Assembly: GCF_900095695.1 (NCBI RefSeq)
Contig: NZ_FMIQ01000067.1
Coordinates: forward strand, 25,314-89,313
Reading direction: 5' to 3'
Source of the DNA: Hafnia alvei
GTDB taxonomy: Bacteria; Pseudomonadota; Gammaproteobacteria; Enterobacterales; Enterobacteriaceae
Length of the DNA stretch: 64,000 nucleotides
Shown: piece after piece, positions 45,176 through 53,143 of the stretch
Position numbering within the stretch: position 1 is the first letter of the stretch
Layout of the letters: every line of letters starts with the position of its first letter
Notes under the pieces: model-generated
Told to the model about the DNA's origin: nothing
Seen by the model: only the letters and a program-made list of their open reading frames with translations
Databases searched by the model: none
Translations under genes and position numbers: made by a program

Positions 45176-45193
45176 TGTAAATAATTAATTACA
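45176..45193. promoter_or_regulatory. TyrR box upstream of tyrP
   Basis: TGTAAATAATTAATTACA fits the TyrR consensus TGTAAA-N6-TTTACA with a single mismatch. It lies between the divergent tyrP and yfaY genes, 64 bases from the tyrP start codon, and overlaps the palindrome TTACATTTGATGTAA (45166-45180). Confidence 0.75.
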
Positions 45194-45295
45194 CCTTATT
45201 GGGGGTTAAATTATGTTAATAAAGCATTGTGTTGTGAAAGCGCAGTTTCTAAAGTGGATACTTTAGGATTGCCATAAAATTTTCAGGAGAGGCGT

Positions 45296-46489
45296 ATGCT
45301 ACGTCTAGAAATGCTCTGTACGGGGGATGAGGTTCTACACGGCCAAATCATTGATACTAATTCCGCATGGCTGGCAGATTATCTCTTTCAGCAGGGGATC
45401 CCGATGCGTGCACGTAGCACCGTGGGTGATGCACTGGAAGATTTAGTGTCCACTCTGCAGTTACGTAGCCAATATGCAGACGTTCTGATCGTGAATGGCG
45501 GTTTAGGGCCGACCAGCGATGACCTGAGTGCGCAGGCCGCGGCAGATGCTTTAGGTGAACCCTTGGTCGAGCACCCTGAGTGGATCGCGCAGATGGAGGC
45601 CTATTTTGCTTCACGTGGGCGTCCGATGTCTGATAGCAACCGCAAACAGGCGATGATCCCAGCCAGCGCCGAGATGATTGATAATCCGGTCGGCACCGCC
45701 TGTGGCTTTGCCATTCAGCTCAACGGCTGCTGGATTTTCTTTACGCCGGGAGTGCCTTCTGAATTTAAAGTGATGGTTGAACAGCAAATTTTACCGCGTT
45801 TGCGCCAGCGTTTTACGCTATCTGAACCGCCGCTTTGTTTACGACTCACCACCTTTGGCCGCTCCGAAAGCGGTTTAGCACAGCAATTGGATTCATTACC
45901 GTTGCCGCCAAACACCACGCTTGGCTATCGTTCGTCGATGCCTATTATCGAATTAAAGTTGACCGGCCCTTCCTCCCAGCGCGAAGCAATGGTTGAAACG
46001 TGGCAGCATGTCAGAGCGGTTGCGGGTGAAAACTGTGTGTTTGAAGGGACGGCAGGCTTGCCGCACGATGTCGCTGTTCTTCTCCGCGAGCGTGGGCTAC
46101 GTTTGGCGGTTAGCGAACAGTTTACCGCTGGGCTTTTAAGCTGGCAGCTACGTTCTGCCGATGCGCCTTTGGGCAATGGCGAACTGCCAGAACACGTCGG
46201 TCACAGCAGCTTGAAAGAGGTTGCGTCGCGGGCTCGCATTTTAGCGACGCACAGCGGCGTTGATTTAACGATTGCGATAGGTGAGTTACAAGACGATTGC
46301 ATCAGCGTAGTGCTGCATTCGGCACAAGAAACTTTCGGCCAAACGCTGGTTTATAGCTCACAGCGCCACAGTCAACGCATCCGTCAGGAAATGACCGCGA
46401 TGCTAGCGCTGGATATGCTGCGCCGATGGTTAACGGGGCAATCGCCCTACGGTAATTATGAGTGGTTAAAGCCCACAGCGACGTTGTGA
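45296..46489 (+). CDS. yfaY: CinA-like protein YfaY
   Basis: This 397-residue protein has an N-terminal MoaB-like domain (LEMLCTGDEVLHGQIIDTNS, NGGLGPTSDDLS, FFTPGVPSEF) and a C-terminal CinA/PncC-like domain. In active PncC the nucleophile lies in an ESCTGG motif; here the corresponding stretch reads SEQFTAG, so the catalytic Ser is missing and NMN deamidase activity is unlikely. The E. coli paralogue YfaY is also regarded as inactive. The N-terminal domain may act as a nucleotide-sugar-type pyrophosphatase; this is not proven. The ATG follows CAGGAGAGGCGT. Confidence 0.9.
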   Translation: MLRLEMLCTGDEVLHGQIIDTNSAWLADYLFQQGIPMRARSTVGDALEDLVSTLQLRSQYADVLIVNGGLGPTSDDLSAQAAADALGEPLVEHPEWIAQMEAYFASRGRPMSDSNRKQAMIPASAEMIDNPVGTACGFAIQLNGCWIFFTPGVPSEFKVMVEQQILPRLRQRFTLSEPPLCLRLTTFGRSESGLAQQLDSLPLPPNTTLGYRSSMPIIELKLTGPSSQREAMVETWQHVRAVAGENCVFEGTAGLPHDVAVLLRERGLRLAVSEQFTAGLLSWQLRSADAPLGNGELPEHVGHSSLKEVASRARILATHSGVDLTIAIGELQDDCISVVLHSAQETFGQTLVYSSQRHSQRIRQEMTAMLALDMLRRWLTGQSPYGNYEWLKPTATL

Positions 46490-46515
46490 TGCGTGATTAA
46501 ACAATTGTAGTGATG

Positions 46516-46549
46516 ATAAGCCCTGAAAAAGTATTTGTTCAGGGCTTAT
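46516..46549. terminator. bidirectional terminator between yfaY and ybhK
   Basis: ATAAGCCCTGAA and TTCAGGGCTTAT form a perfect 12-bp stem with a 10-nt loop between the two converging genes. Confidence 0.75.
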
Positions 46550-46569
46550 GTTTGCAGAATGTGCGCAAA

Positions 46570-47478
46570 TTAGCTTAACTGCTGCAACGCTTTCTCAATG
46601 GCCATGCGCAGCAGATCGCGATCGTGGCGATAAGGAATATCGCTGGCTTCCAGCGTTTCCTGCACCACTACCCGATTTTCCATTCCTTGAATGTTGACCT
46701 TTGGCCCCACGACCACGCCGTCGATAGCATGTCCGCCGATGGCTTCTTCCATAATGCGCAGCTTATCGGGTAGGGTTAATGCCGCTGCCGCCACGCTAAG
46801 CTCTTTGCCTAGATTACCGATGTAAATCATATGTGCGCGGGTACGGCGCAGGGCGCGCGTCAGATCTTCCAGCAGCAGTAAAGGCATGAGACTGGTTAAG
46901 AAACTTCCGGGGCCAATCAGGATCAGATCGGCTTTTTCAATGGCATCAACGGCTTCACGCGTTGCCTTTACCTGTGGTTCAAGCATCAGCTGCGCAGGCA
47001 TTTCTTTAAGCTGGTCGATGTTCACTTCGCCATAAATAACGTGTCCATCTTGGTCGATGGCGTTGAGATCGACCGGCTGTTCTGACATTGGAATAAGCGA
47101 AGCATCAACTTTCAGCAAACTGCGGATCAGGTTAATGGCTTCCAGCGGGCGCACGCTGAGGTGATCTAAGGCTTTTAACATCAGATTTCCAAGGTTATGC
47201 CCCGCTAATTCACCGTTACCGTTAAAACGATACTCAAACATGGCAGAAGCCACGCTGGGCTCGGTGATCAACTGATTCAAACAGTTACGCATATCGCCCC
47301 ACGCGATACCGCCTTCTGAGCGACGAATACGCCCGGTTGAACCGCCGTTATCCGTTGTGGTGACAATGCCTGTTAAACGTGAACCCAGCGGTGACAAGGC
47401 TGACATCACGCGGCCAAGGCCGTGTCCGCCTCCTAGGGCGACGACCTTATCGAGATCGGCTAAAGCGCGGTTTCGCAT
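46570..47478 (-). CDS. ybhK: YvcK/CofD-like protein YbhK
   Basis: From the ATG of [20 protein letters not shown] the product is 302 residues, the same as E. coli YbhK; an in-frame upstream extension of 16 residues is not conserved. It belongs to the CofD/YvcK family, which binds nucleotide-sugar or dinucleotide ligands and affects cell shape and carbon use in Gram-positives. Conserved stretches are [36 protein letters not shown] and [18 protein letters not shown]. It is divergent from moaA, as in E. coli. Confidence 0.93.
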   Translation of the reverse strand: MRNRALADLDKVVALGGGHGLGRVMSALSPLGSRLTGIVTTTDNGGSTGRIRRSEGGIAWGDMRNCLNQLITEPSVASAMFEYRFNGNGELAGHNLGNLMLKALDHLSVRPLEAINLIRSLLKVDASLIPMSEQPVDLNAIDQDGHVIYGEVNIDQLKEMPAQLMLEPQVKATREAVDAIEKADLILIGPGSFLTSLMPLLLLEDLTRALRRTRAHMIYIGNLGKELSVAAAALTLPDKLRIMEEAIGGHAIDGVVVGPKVNIQGMENRVVVQETLEASDIPYRHDRDLLRMAIEKALQQLS

Positions 47479-47734
47479 AAAAATCCTACAAAATGAAAAT
47501 AAACTGTGGGTAAAGTACCGGATCACGCCGAAAAAGGCGAAACCCAGACTTATTTGCGTGATTTATATCAAGTATAGTGGGGCGGTAACTAGTGTATTCT
47601 GCACCTAAGTTACTGACATAAAAGCGTTATGTATAAAATTATACAGCGAGATATGTTTGGTAAGCCAGAAAATAAACGCTAGAATTTAATGAATTACTCA
47701 GAGATGTGGTGTGAGCGTGCATGCTCTCATGGCG

Positions 47735-47868
47735 TCTGAACTCCTAGCCCTTTTGCCTAAGTTGATTAATAAACATCTGTTTCCAATCAATAGGGTGTCT
47801 GGGCCGTGGCTATAAGCCACCAGGGTACAAGGTAGAAATGCCTGTGCCTCCCGAATTGGAAAGGTGTT
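47735..47868 (+). ncRNA. molybdenum-cofactor riboswitch (MOCO RNA motif)
   Basis: The moaA leader contains the conserved blocks of the MOCO motif: ACTCCTAGCC at the 5' side, then GGGCCGTGGCTATAAGCCAC, AGGGTACAAGGTAGAAATGCC, TGTGCCTCCCGA and the 3' GGAAAGG next to the moaA start. It senses the molybdenum cofactor and lowers moa expression when the cofactor is plentiful. The 394-base gap between ybhK and moaA is mostly this element and its promoter. Confidence 0.85.
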
Positions 47869-47872
47869 AACA

Positions 47873-48859
47873 ATGCTCCAACTGACTGACGCATTTGAGC
47901 GTAAGTTTTATTACTTGCGCCTTTCGATCACAGACGTATGCAATTTTCGCTGTACGTACTGTCTGCCAGACGGCTACAAGCCGAACGGCCACGCCAACAA
48001 AAGCTTCTTATCTCTTGACGAGATCCGCCGCGTCAGCCGTGCATTTGCCGAATTGGGCACCGAGAAGGTGCGTTTAACCGGCGGTGAACCCTCCTTGCGT
48101 CGCGATTTTGTCGACATCATCTCAGCGGTACGTGAAAACCCATCGATTCGAACGCTGGCGGTCACCACCAATGGCTATCGTATGGCGCGTGATATTGCCG
48201 ATTGGCGCGCTGCGGGTCTAACGGCGGTTAACGTGAGCGTGGATAGCCTCGATGCTCGCCAGTTTCACGCCATCACCGGTGAAGATAAGCTCAAGCAGGT
48301 GATGCAGGGGATTGACGCGGCATTTGATGCCGGTTTTGAAAAGGTGAAGGTAAACACCGTGCTGATGCGCGACGTTAACGACCGCAGCCTGAACGGTTTT
48401 CTTAACTGGATCAAAACCCGCCCAATTCAAATGCGCTTTATTGAGCTGATGGAAACCGGAGACGGCGGCAGTTTATTCCGCAAGCATCATGTCTCAGGCG
48501 AAGTCATCCGCGATCAATTGCTGGCCCTTGGCTGGCAGCGTCAAGAACGCTCTCGCAGCGATGGTCCTGCACAGGTTTTCAGTCATCCTGATTATCTGGG
48601 TGAAGTTGGGCTGATCATGCCTTATGAAAAAGACTTCTGCGCCAGCTGTAACCGCCTGCGAGTCTCTGCCATCGGCAATTTGCACCTGTGCCTGTTCGGT
48701 GAATCCGGCATTCCGTTGCGCGATTTACTGGCGGGTGATGAACATCTTGATGAGCTGAAAATGCGTATCCAAGGCGGTTTGCGGCATAAAAAGCAAACGC
48801 ACTTCTTGCATGATGGCAACATCGGTCATACGCAGAACCTTTCCTTCATCGGCGGCTAA
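47873..48859 (+). CDS. moaA: GTP 3',8-cyclase MoaA
   Basis: MoaA is a radical SAM enzyme that turns GTP into 3',8-cyclo-GTP, the first step of molybdopterin synthesis. The 328-residue product from the ATG of MLQLTDAF has the SAM cluster motif CNFRCTYC and a C-terminal second cluster with CASCNRL and CLFG. It ends in the Gly-Gly tail needed for activity (LSFIGG). A GTG three codons upstream is less likely. moaC follows after 36 bases; moaB is absent. Confidence 0.96.
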   Translation: MLQLTDAFERKFYYLRLSITDVCNFRCTYCLPDGYKPNGHANKSFLSLDEIRRVSRAFAELGTEKVRLTGGEPSLRRDFVDIISAVRENPSIRTLAVTTNGYRMARDIADWRAAGLTAVNVSVDSLDARQFHAITGEDKLKQVMQGIDAAFDAGFEKVKVNTVLMRDVNDRSLNGFLNWIKTRPIQMRFIELMETGDGGSLFRKHHVSGEVIRDQLLALGWQRQERSRSDGPAQVFSHPDYLGEVGLIMPYEKDFCASCNRLRVSAIGNLHLCLFGESGIPLRDLLAGDEHLDELKMRIQGGLRHKKQTHFLHDGNIGHTQNLSFIGG

Positions 48860-48895
48860 CGTTGCCTTAACTCGTTATTAATCTAAAAGAAAACT

Positions 48896-49378
48896 ATGAG
48901 CCAACTTACCCATATTAATGCGGCCGGTGAAGCCCACATGGTCGATGTTTCTGCCAAAGCAGAAACCGTGCGTGAAGCCCGCGCTGAAGCTTATGTTGAA
49001 ATGAAACCTGAAACGCTGGCGATGATTGTTGAAGGCAAACACCATAAGGGTGATGTCTTTGCTACCGCGCGTATCGCAGGCATCCAAGCGGCAAAACGCA
49101 CGTGGGAGCTGATCCCGCTTTGCCATCCGCTGTTGCTGACCAAAGTTGAGGTTCAGCTTTCTGCTGAAGTCGATACCAACCGTGTGCGTATTGAGTCTTG
49201 CTGCCGCTTAACCGGCAAAACCGGCGTGGAGATGGAAGCATTAACCGCGGCTTCGGTGGCTGCGCTGACCATTTATGACATGTGCAAAGCGGTACAAAAA
49301 GACATGGTTATCGGCCCGGTTCGCCTGCTGGCGAAAAGCGGCGGGAAGTCCGGTGATTTTAAGGCGGATGCATCATGA
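48896..49378 (+). CDS. moaC: cyclic pyranopterin monophosphate synthase MoaC
   Basis: MoaC rearranges 3',8-cyclo-GTP into cyclic pyranopterin monophosphate. The 160-residue product is collinear with the E. coli protein, with [20 protein letters not shown] near the start, [16 protein letters not shown] in the middle and [20 protein letters not shown] followed by a KSGGKSG loop. The start ATG lies 36 bases after moaA, where E. coli has moaB between them. It overlaps moaD by 4 bases. Confidence 0.96.
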   Translation: MSQLTHINAAGEAHMVDVSAKAETVREARAEAYVEMKPETLAMIVEGKHHKGDVFATARIAGIQAAKRTWELIPLCHPLLLTKVEVQLSAEVDTNRVRIESCCRLTGKTGVEMEALTAASVAALTIYDMCKAVQKDMVIGPVRLLAKSGGKSGDFKADAS

Positions 49379-49617
49379 TTAAAGTTCTATTTTTTGCTCA
49401 GGTACGTGAGCTGATTGAAACCGATGCGCTTCAGTGTGAACTCTATCCGACGGTTGAGGCGCTGCGCGCCGCGCTGGCCGAGCGTGGCGACAAATGGGCA
49501 CTGGCGTTAGAGACGGGTAAGCTGCTGGCTGCTGTAAACCAAACGCTGGTGGAGTTCTCGCATCCTCTGCAAGTGGGTGATGAAGTCGCCTTCTTCCCAC
49601 CGGTTACTGGGGGTTAA
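49375..49617 (+). CDS. moaD: molybdopterin synthase sulfur carrier MoaD
   Basis: MoaD is the small ubiquitin-like subunit of molybdopterin synthase. The 80-residue product starts [12 protein letters not shown] and ends in VTGG, the Gly-Gly tail that is adenylated by MoeB and carries the thiocarboxylate. Its ATG overlaps the moaC stop, and its stop overlaps the first ATG of moaE. Confidence 0.95.
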   Translation: MIKVLFFAQVRELIETDALQCELYPTVEALRAALAERGDKWALALETGKLLAAVNQTLVEFSHPLQVGDEVAFFPPVTGG

Positions 49618-49619
49618 TG

Positions 49620-50072
49620 ATGGAAAACACCCGTATTCGCGTAGGTCTTGAGAATTTTAGCGTTGGTGACGAATACCAATGGCTATCGCAGTGCGAAGAC
49701 GATGGCGCGGTGGTGACATTCACCGGCAAAGTACGCAACCACAATCTTGGCGATAACGTCAGCGCGTTAACGTTAGAGCACTATCCTGGGATGACGGAAA
49801 AAGCGTTAAATGAAATTGTGGCTGAAGCCCGTTCGCGTTGGCCTCTACAGCGTATTTCGCTGATCCATCGGATTGGCGCAATGTATCCCGGCGATGAAAT
49901 TGTTTTCGTTGGGGTGACCAGCGCACATCGCAGCATGGCCTTCGATGCCGCCGAGTTCATTATGGATTACCTCAAAACCCGCGCACCGTTCTGGAAGCGA
50001 GAAGCAACAGAGCAGGGCGATCGCTGGGTTGATGCCCGCGACAGCGACCACCAAGCGGCAAAACGCTGGTAA
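49620..50072 (+). CDS. moaE: molybdopterin synthase catalytic subunit MoaE
   Basis: MoaE with MoaD inserts the dithiolene sulfurs into precursor Z. The 150-residue product matches E. coli MoaE in length from the second of two tandem ATGs. Conserved stretches are DDGAVVTFTGKVRNHNLGD, LTLEHYPGMTEKAL, HRIGAMYPGDEIV and YLKTRAPFWKRE with the active-site lysines. It closes the moa operon, and the CRISPR leader follows at once. Confidence 0.96.
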   Translation: MENTRIRVGLENFSVGDEYQWLSQCEDDGAVVTFTGKVRNHNLGDNVSALTLEHYPGMTEKALNEIVAEARSRWPLQRISLIHRIGAMYPGDEIVFVGVTSAHRSMAFDAAEFIMDYLKTRAPFWKREATEQGDRWVDARDSDHQAAKRW

Positions 50073-50211
50073 ACCCTCCCAACCCTTTTTTCTGACTCCA
50101 TGCTAACTCATTGATTTTTAATTCCTCCAATGAGCAGCCAGAAAAAAGGGTTAAATTCCCCAAAATGAGCTACCGATCTGATTAATCGAACCTTTCTGCG
50201 AATATCCTACA
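50073..50211 (+). promoter_or_regulatory. CRISPR leader with IHF-type site
   Basis: The 139 bases before the first repeat hold a 14-bp inverted repeat (AACCCTTTTTTCTG at 50081 and CAGAAAAAAGGGTT at 50139). Between the arms lies TAACTCATTGATT (50104-50116), which fits the IHF consensus in reverse orientation. Type I-F leaders bend around IHF for spacer capture, so this side is the likely leader. The inverted repeat can also terminate moa transcription. Confidence 0.65.
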
Positions 50212-50840
50212 GTTCACTGCCGTACAGGCAGCTTAGAAACATGTCTCACGAACCCACACGAGGTCGCCAACGTTCACTGCCGTACAGGCAGCTTAGAAAG
50301 TGAACGGAACGGATTATTCAACGATTTATGAGTTCACTGCCGTACAGGCAGCTTAGAAACGAACCAGTGCCTCGGCAATGTGGAACAACGCGTTCACTGC
50401 CGTACAGGCAGCTTAGAAATTTGTCGTCAATTTCCAACGACTGCATTGCTAGTTCACTGCCGTACAGGCAGCTTAGAAATCACGGAAATAATATGCTTGA
50501 TTTTCTAGATGGTTCACTGCCGTACAGGCAGCTTAGAAAGTTACCACAACCACTCACGACAAATAGCGCCGGGTTCACTGCCGTACAGGCAGCTTAGAAA
50601 AAATCGGCGTAATACAAGGCGTGAAGTTTGATGTTCACTGCCGTACAGGCAGCTTAGAAATGGTATCTGGCTAGTGTTGCAGTAAATGAACAGTTCACTG
50701 CCGTACAGGCAGCTTAGAAATGTAACGATTCGAATGGTCACAGCAGCACAAGGTTCACTGCCGTACAGGCAGCTTAGAAATGAACACTGATTTGCGTCAG
50801 CGCTTTAAATGCGTTCACTGCCCTACAGGCAGCCACAAAT
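50212..50840 (+). CRISPR. type I-F CRISPR array, 11 repeats and 10 spacers
   Basis: Repeats of 28 bases begin GTTCACTGCCGTACAGG and end in CTTAGAAA, the type I-F sequence with its internal GCCGTACAGGC palindrome and the crRNA 5' handle. They start at 50212, 50272, 50332, 50392, 50452, 50512, 50573, 50633, 50693, 50753 and 50813. Spacers are 32 bases, except one of 33 (50540-50572). The last repeat is degenerate (ends CCACAAAT), which marks the old end and puts the leader at the left. No cas gene is present in the window. Confidence 0.97.
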
Positions 50841-50930
50841 TAGCTTCTGCTTTATTTTCACTATACTTATTTCAGCGCTGCACCTTTGTGGCAGTATTTG
50901 AGGTAACTTTCGTAGAGGTAAGGGGCTAAT

Positions 50931-51188
50931 TTGATTTGGTTTGAGCAAGGTCTTTATTTGCGGGTTGAGGAGTTGGAGAATGGGCCACGGCCTTTGCCGC
51001 TGCGTAGCGGGTTTAGTCGTGAAATAGCCTATCGGGCGTTAGGCGTGTTTAATCCCTCAGAATCATCGGATGCTTACTACATATTATCTAACGATCGGGA
51101 TGAAATATGGTTTATCTGTAATCGACACCTACGGACGGTTGCGCTTTTACCTGATACCACTGATTTTAGGCGTCCGATTACCGATTAA
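50931..51188 (+). CDS. hypothetical protein next to the CRISPR array
   Basis: I do not recognise this 85-residue protein. The only good start is TTG (MIWFEQGLYLRVEELENG), behind AAGGGGC with 6-base spacing. It is soluble and rich in aromatic and charged residues (SSDAYYILSNDRDEIWFICNRHLRTV) and has no signal or membrane segment. It lies 90 bases beyond the degenerate end of the array and converges on the lipoprotein gene. It is not a known Cas protein by its sequence. Confidence 0.6.
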   Translation: MIWFEQGLYLRVEELENGPRPLPLRSGFSREIAYRALGVFNPSESSDAYYILSNDRDEIWFICNRHLRTVALLPDTTDFRRPITD

Positions 51189-51248
51189 TCATGGCCGTGG
51201 CTGTAATTTTATCTGTTTTAATTGGGATATAACTTTTTGTTAAGAACT

Positions 51249-51680
51249 TTAACGATACAAAAACTGCTCATTGTCACCTTGTACCCGAGTTATTTTCCAA
51301 CCGTCCTGCCAGACGAGCCAGAGAATGAGGTGTTGCTGGATATCATTAGCTGCGCCTAATGTTACCTCGACGGTTATACCGCCGATGGCTGGCGTTGGGG
51401 CTGAAACAGCGATATGAGTTGACCATGAGCTGCCAATATCTTGTGACTGGGTAAAATAGTCCGCATCCAGCGTATCTGGCTCCGGCTCCTTGGCTATTTT
51501 TTGTAATTGGTCAAAAGTTTGTTTTTCCAGATAAGGCTGCAATGATACTGAGCCATCAAAGGTATTCGGTGTATTGAGGTAAAAATGATAAAAATTAGCA
51601 ACTTGTTCCGCTGGGTTTTTATTTGAAGATGTGCATCCCGTCAGTAATGTTATTGTCAGTAATAATAGAATTTTTATCAT
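51249..51680 (-). CDS. lipoprotein, candidate immunity protein
   Basis: This 143-residue protein begins with a lipoprotein signal MIKILLLLTITLLTGC (Cys16 in the lipobox LTGC), so it should be anchored in the envelope. The rest resembles DUF3828-type small periplasmic proteins with a final WQDGWKITRVQGD region. Its ATG touches the stop of the upstream hydrolase gene (TGATG), so the two are translationally coupled. A periplasmic location next to a peptidoglycan hydrolase gene fits an immunity protein; this role is inference. Confidence 0.7.
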   Translation of the reverse strand: MIKILLLLTITLLTGCTSSNKNPAEQVANFYHFYLNTPNTFDGSVSLQPYLEKQTFDQLQKIAKEPEPDTLDADYFTQSQDIGSSWSTHIAVSAPTPAIGGITVEVTLGAANDIQQHLILWLVWQDGWKITRVQGDNEQFLYR

Positions 51681-52045
51681 CAGCGGTTATACCTATAAAG
51701 TTTGTAGGGCGGATGATTATTACGATAGCCGGAGCCTGGGTAGAGGTCATGCTGCTTGAAGTCTGAAACCCATCCTCTTCCATTAAACATGGCCATATGA
51801 CCGGATGAGTTTCCACCGATATAGGGTTGGATAACAACAATATCACCATATTCTGGTTCGCTTCCTGTGACATCGACAAATCCAGCATAGGTCAGTGAGT
51901 CACCATAGTCTTTCGCATCTAGATGATGATTAAGCCGGATACCTCCAGCTTCAATAGCTTCACGTGTGTATTCCGCACATCTATGCTGGCTGTGCGAGCC
52001 CGCATGGCTATTTAGATAAATAACGGAACGATCCTTATCCCACAT
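51680..52045 (-). CDS. NlpC/P60- or CHAP-like peptidase, putative amidase effector
   Basis: This 121-residue protein has no signal peptide. The likely catalytic Cys23 lies in SQHRCAEYTREAIEAGG at the start of a helix, His83 in SGHMAMFNGRGW and Asp95 in WVSDFKQ. This Cys-His-Asp arrangement is typical of small peptidoglycan amidases used as type VI secretion or related antibacterial effectors. No vgrG, hcp or PAAR gene is nearby. The coupled lipoprotein gene would protect the producing cell. Exact family and delivery route are unknown. Confidence 0.65.
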   Translation of the reverse strand: MWDKDRSVIYLNSHAGSHSQHRCAEYTREAIEAGGIRLNHHLDAKDYGDSLTYAGFVDVTGSEPEYGDIVVIQPYIGGNSSGHMAMFNGRGWVSDFKQHDLYPGSGYRNNHPPYKLYRYNR

Positions 52046-52154
52046 ATATATGCTCTCCGTAAAACTTACGTCTTAGTTGAATAGTACAAACTTTACTACG
52101 AGAGCATTAATTCTAATATCCGCATGAAAAATAACAATTATCTAAAACTAATGA

Positions 52155-52168
52155 TATTTTCGAAAATA
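52155..52168. promoter_or_regulatory. palindrome upstream of the flavoprotein gene
   Basis: TATTTTCGAAAATA is a perfect 14-bp palindrome in the AT-rich region between the divergent hydrolase and flavoprotein genes. It could be an operator, but no regulator is nearby. Confidence 0.35.
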
Positions 52169-52303
52169 ATAAAATTCAGTGATGGGTCGGATTTTTCCTT
52201 TTGCGATGTGACATTACGTCATCTCCCTAGACGCCATCCTATTCCCGACGTATAAATATTCTCAGGCGTATAACGAATTAACCAACGTGTGAGGAGTTAT
52301 TTT

Positions 52304-52882
52304 ATGACAGCATTAGCCGTGGTTTTTCATAGTGGATACGGGCATACCGCCAAAGCCGCAGAGGCGGTAGCTGCGGGTGCGCAGCAGGTAGAGGGGGTAA
52401 CCGTTGACGTTTTAGCTATCGACAGCGAAGGCAATTTGCCGGAAGGGGGATGGCATCTGTTAGCGCAGGCCGACGCGATTATTTTTGGTAGCCCAACCTA
52501 CATGGGCGGGCCGTCTTGGCAGTTTAAGAAATTTGCAGATTCCTCTTCGAAGCCTTGGTTTAGCCAAGAGTGGAAAGATAAAGTTTTTGCTGGGTTCACT
52601 AACTCAGCCAGCATGAACGGCGACAAACTCGGCACGCTCGATTATATGTTCCATCTCTCACAGCAGCATGGCGGCTTGTGGGTCGGGATGGGCATGTTGC
52701 CATCCAATACCAAAGCGGCAAACCGCAATGATGTGAACTATATTGCCGGTTTTTCAGGGCTAATGACGGTATCGCCTTCCGATGCCTCGCCGGATGAAGC
52801 GCCGCTGCCGGGCGATTTGGAAACCGCGCGCAAGTTCGGTGAGCGAGTGGCGAATGTAACCAAACGCTGGTCAGGCGTTTAA
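52304..52882 (+). CDS. flavodoxin-family NAD(P)H-dependent oxidoreductase
   Basis: This 192-residue protein has the flavodoxin/WrbA fold. The FMN phosphate loop is VVFHSGYGHTAKAAEAV near the N-terminus, and a second contact is IIFGSPTYMGGPSWQFKKF. The middle (DKVFAGFTNSASMNGDK) and the QQHGGLWVGMGM stretch are typical of the NADPH-dependent FMN reductase group. It probably reduces quinones or similar acceptors. The ATG follows GAGGAGTTATTTT; an upstream in-frame start at 52289 is less likely. Confidence 0.85.
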   Translation: MTALAVVFHSGYGHTAKAAEAVAAGAQQVEGVTVDVLAIDSEGNLPEGGWHLLAQADAIIFGSPTYMGGPSWQFKKFADSSSKPWFSQEWKDKVFAGFTNSASMNGDKLGTLDYMFHLSQQHGGLWVGMGMLPSNTKAANRNDVNYIAGFSGLMTVSPSDASPDEAPLPGDLETARKFGERVANVTKRWSGV

Positions 52883-52886
52883 CGTA

Positions 52887-52954
52887 TATACCCGTCATAC
52901 TTCAAGCTGCTTATCGTTGGCTGCATTCAAGCAACTCGAATGATTTTGGGTATA
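52887..52954. repeat. short palindromic intergenic repeat with TATACCC ends
   Basis: The element starts TATACCCGTCATACTTCAAG and ends TTTTGGGTATA, so the ends are inverted repeats. This arrangement is common in non-coding DNA of Yersinia, Serratia and relatives. It lies just downstream of the flavoprotein gene. Confidence 0.7.
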
Positions 52955-53143
52955 AATTGCCGCCGTGCTTAACTGCACGGTGGGTTAAAAACGCCACATA
53001 AGTAACTATTGCTTAAATCTGAAATATATCGGCACACTCAGCCCGCAGCAAAAAGACGGTTCTGTGGTAGGCTTATTAAGAGAACTGTCTGGTTGTTTTA
53101 CCAATACAGATAATATTGTCATTTTTAGCTAAAGGTGATCTTC

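Noticed and set aside
50328..50741. Open frames on both strands inside the CRISPR array (repeated SLPYRQLR or FLSCLYGSE)
   Set aside because: They are translations of the CRISPR repeats, whose 60-base period keeps the frame open. They are not proteins.
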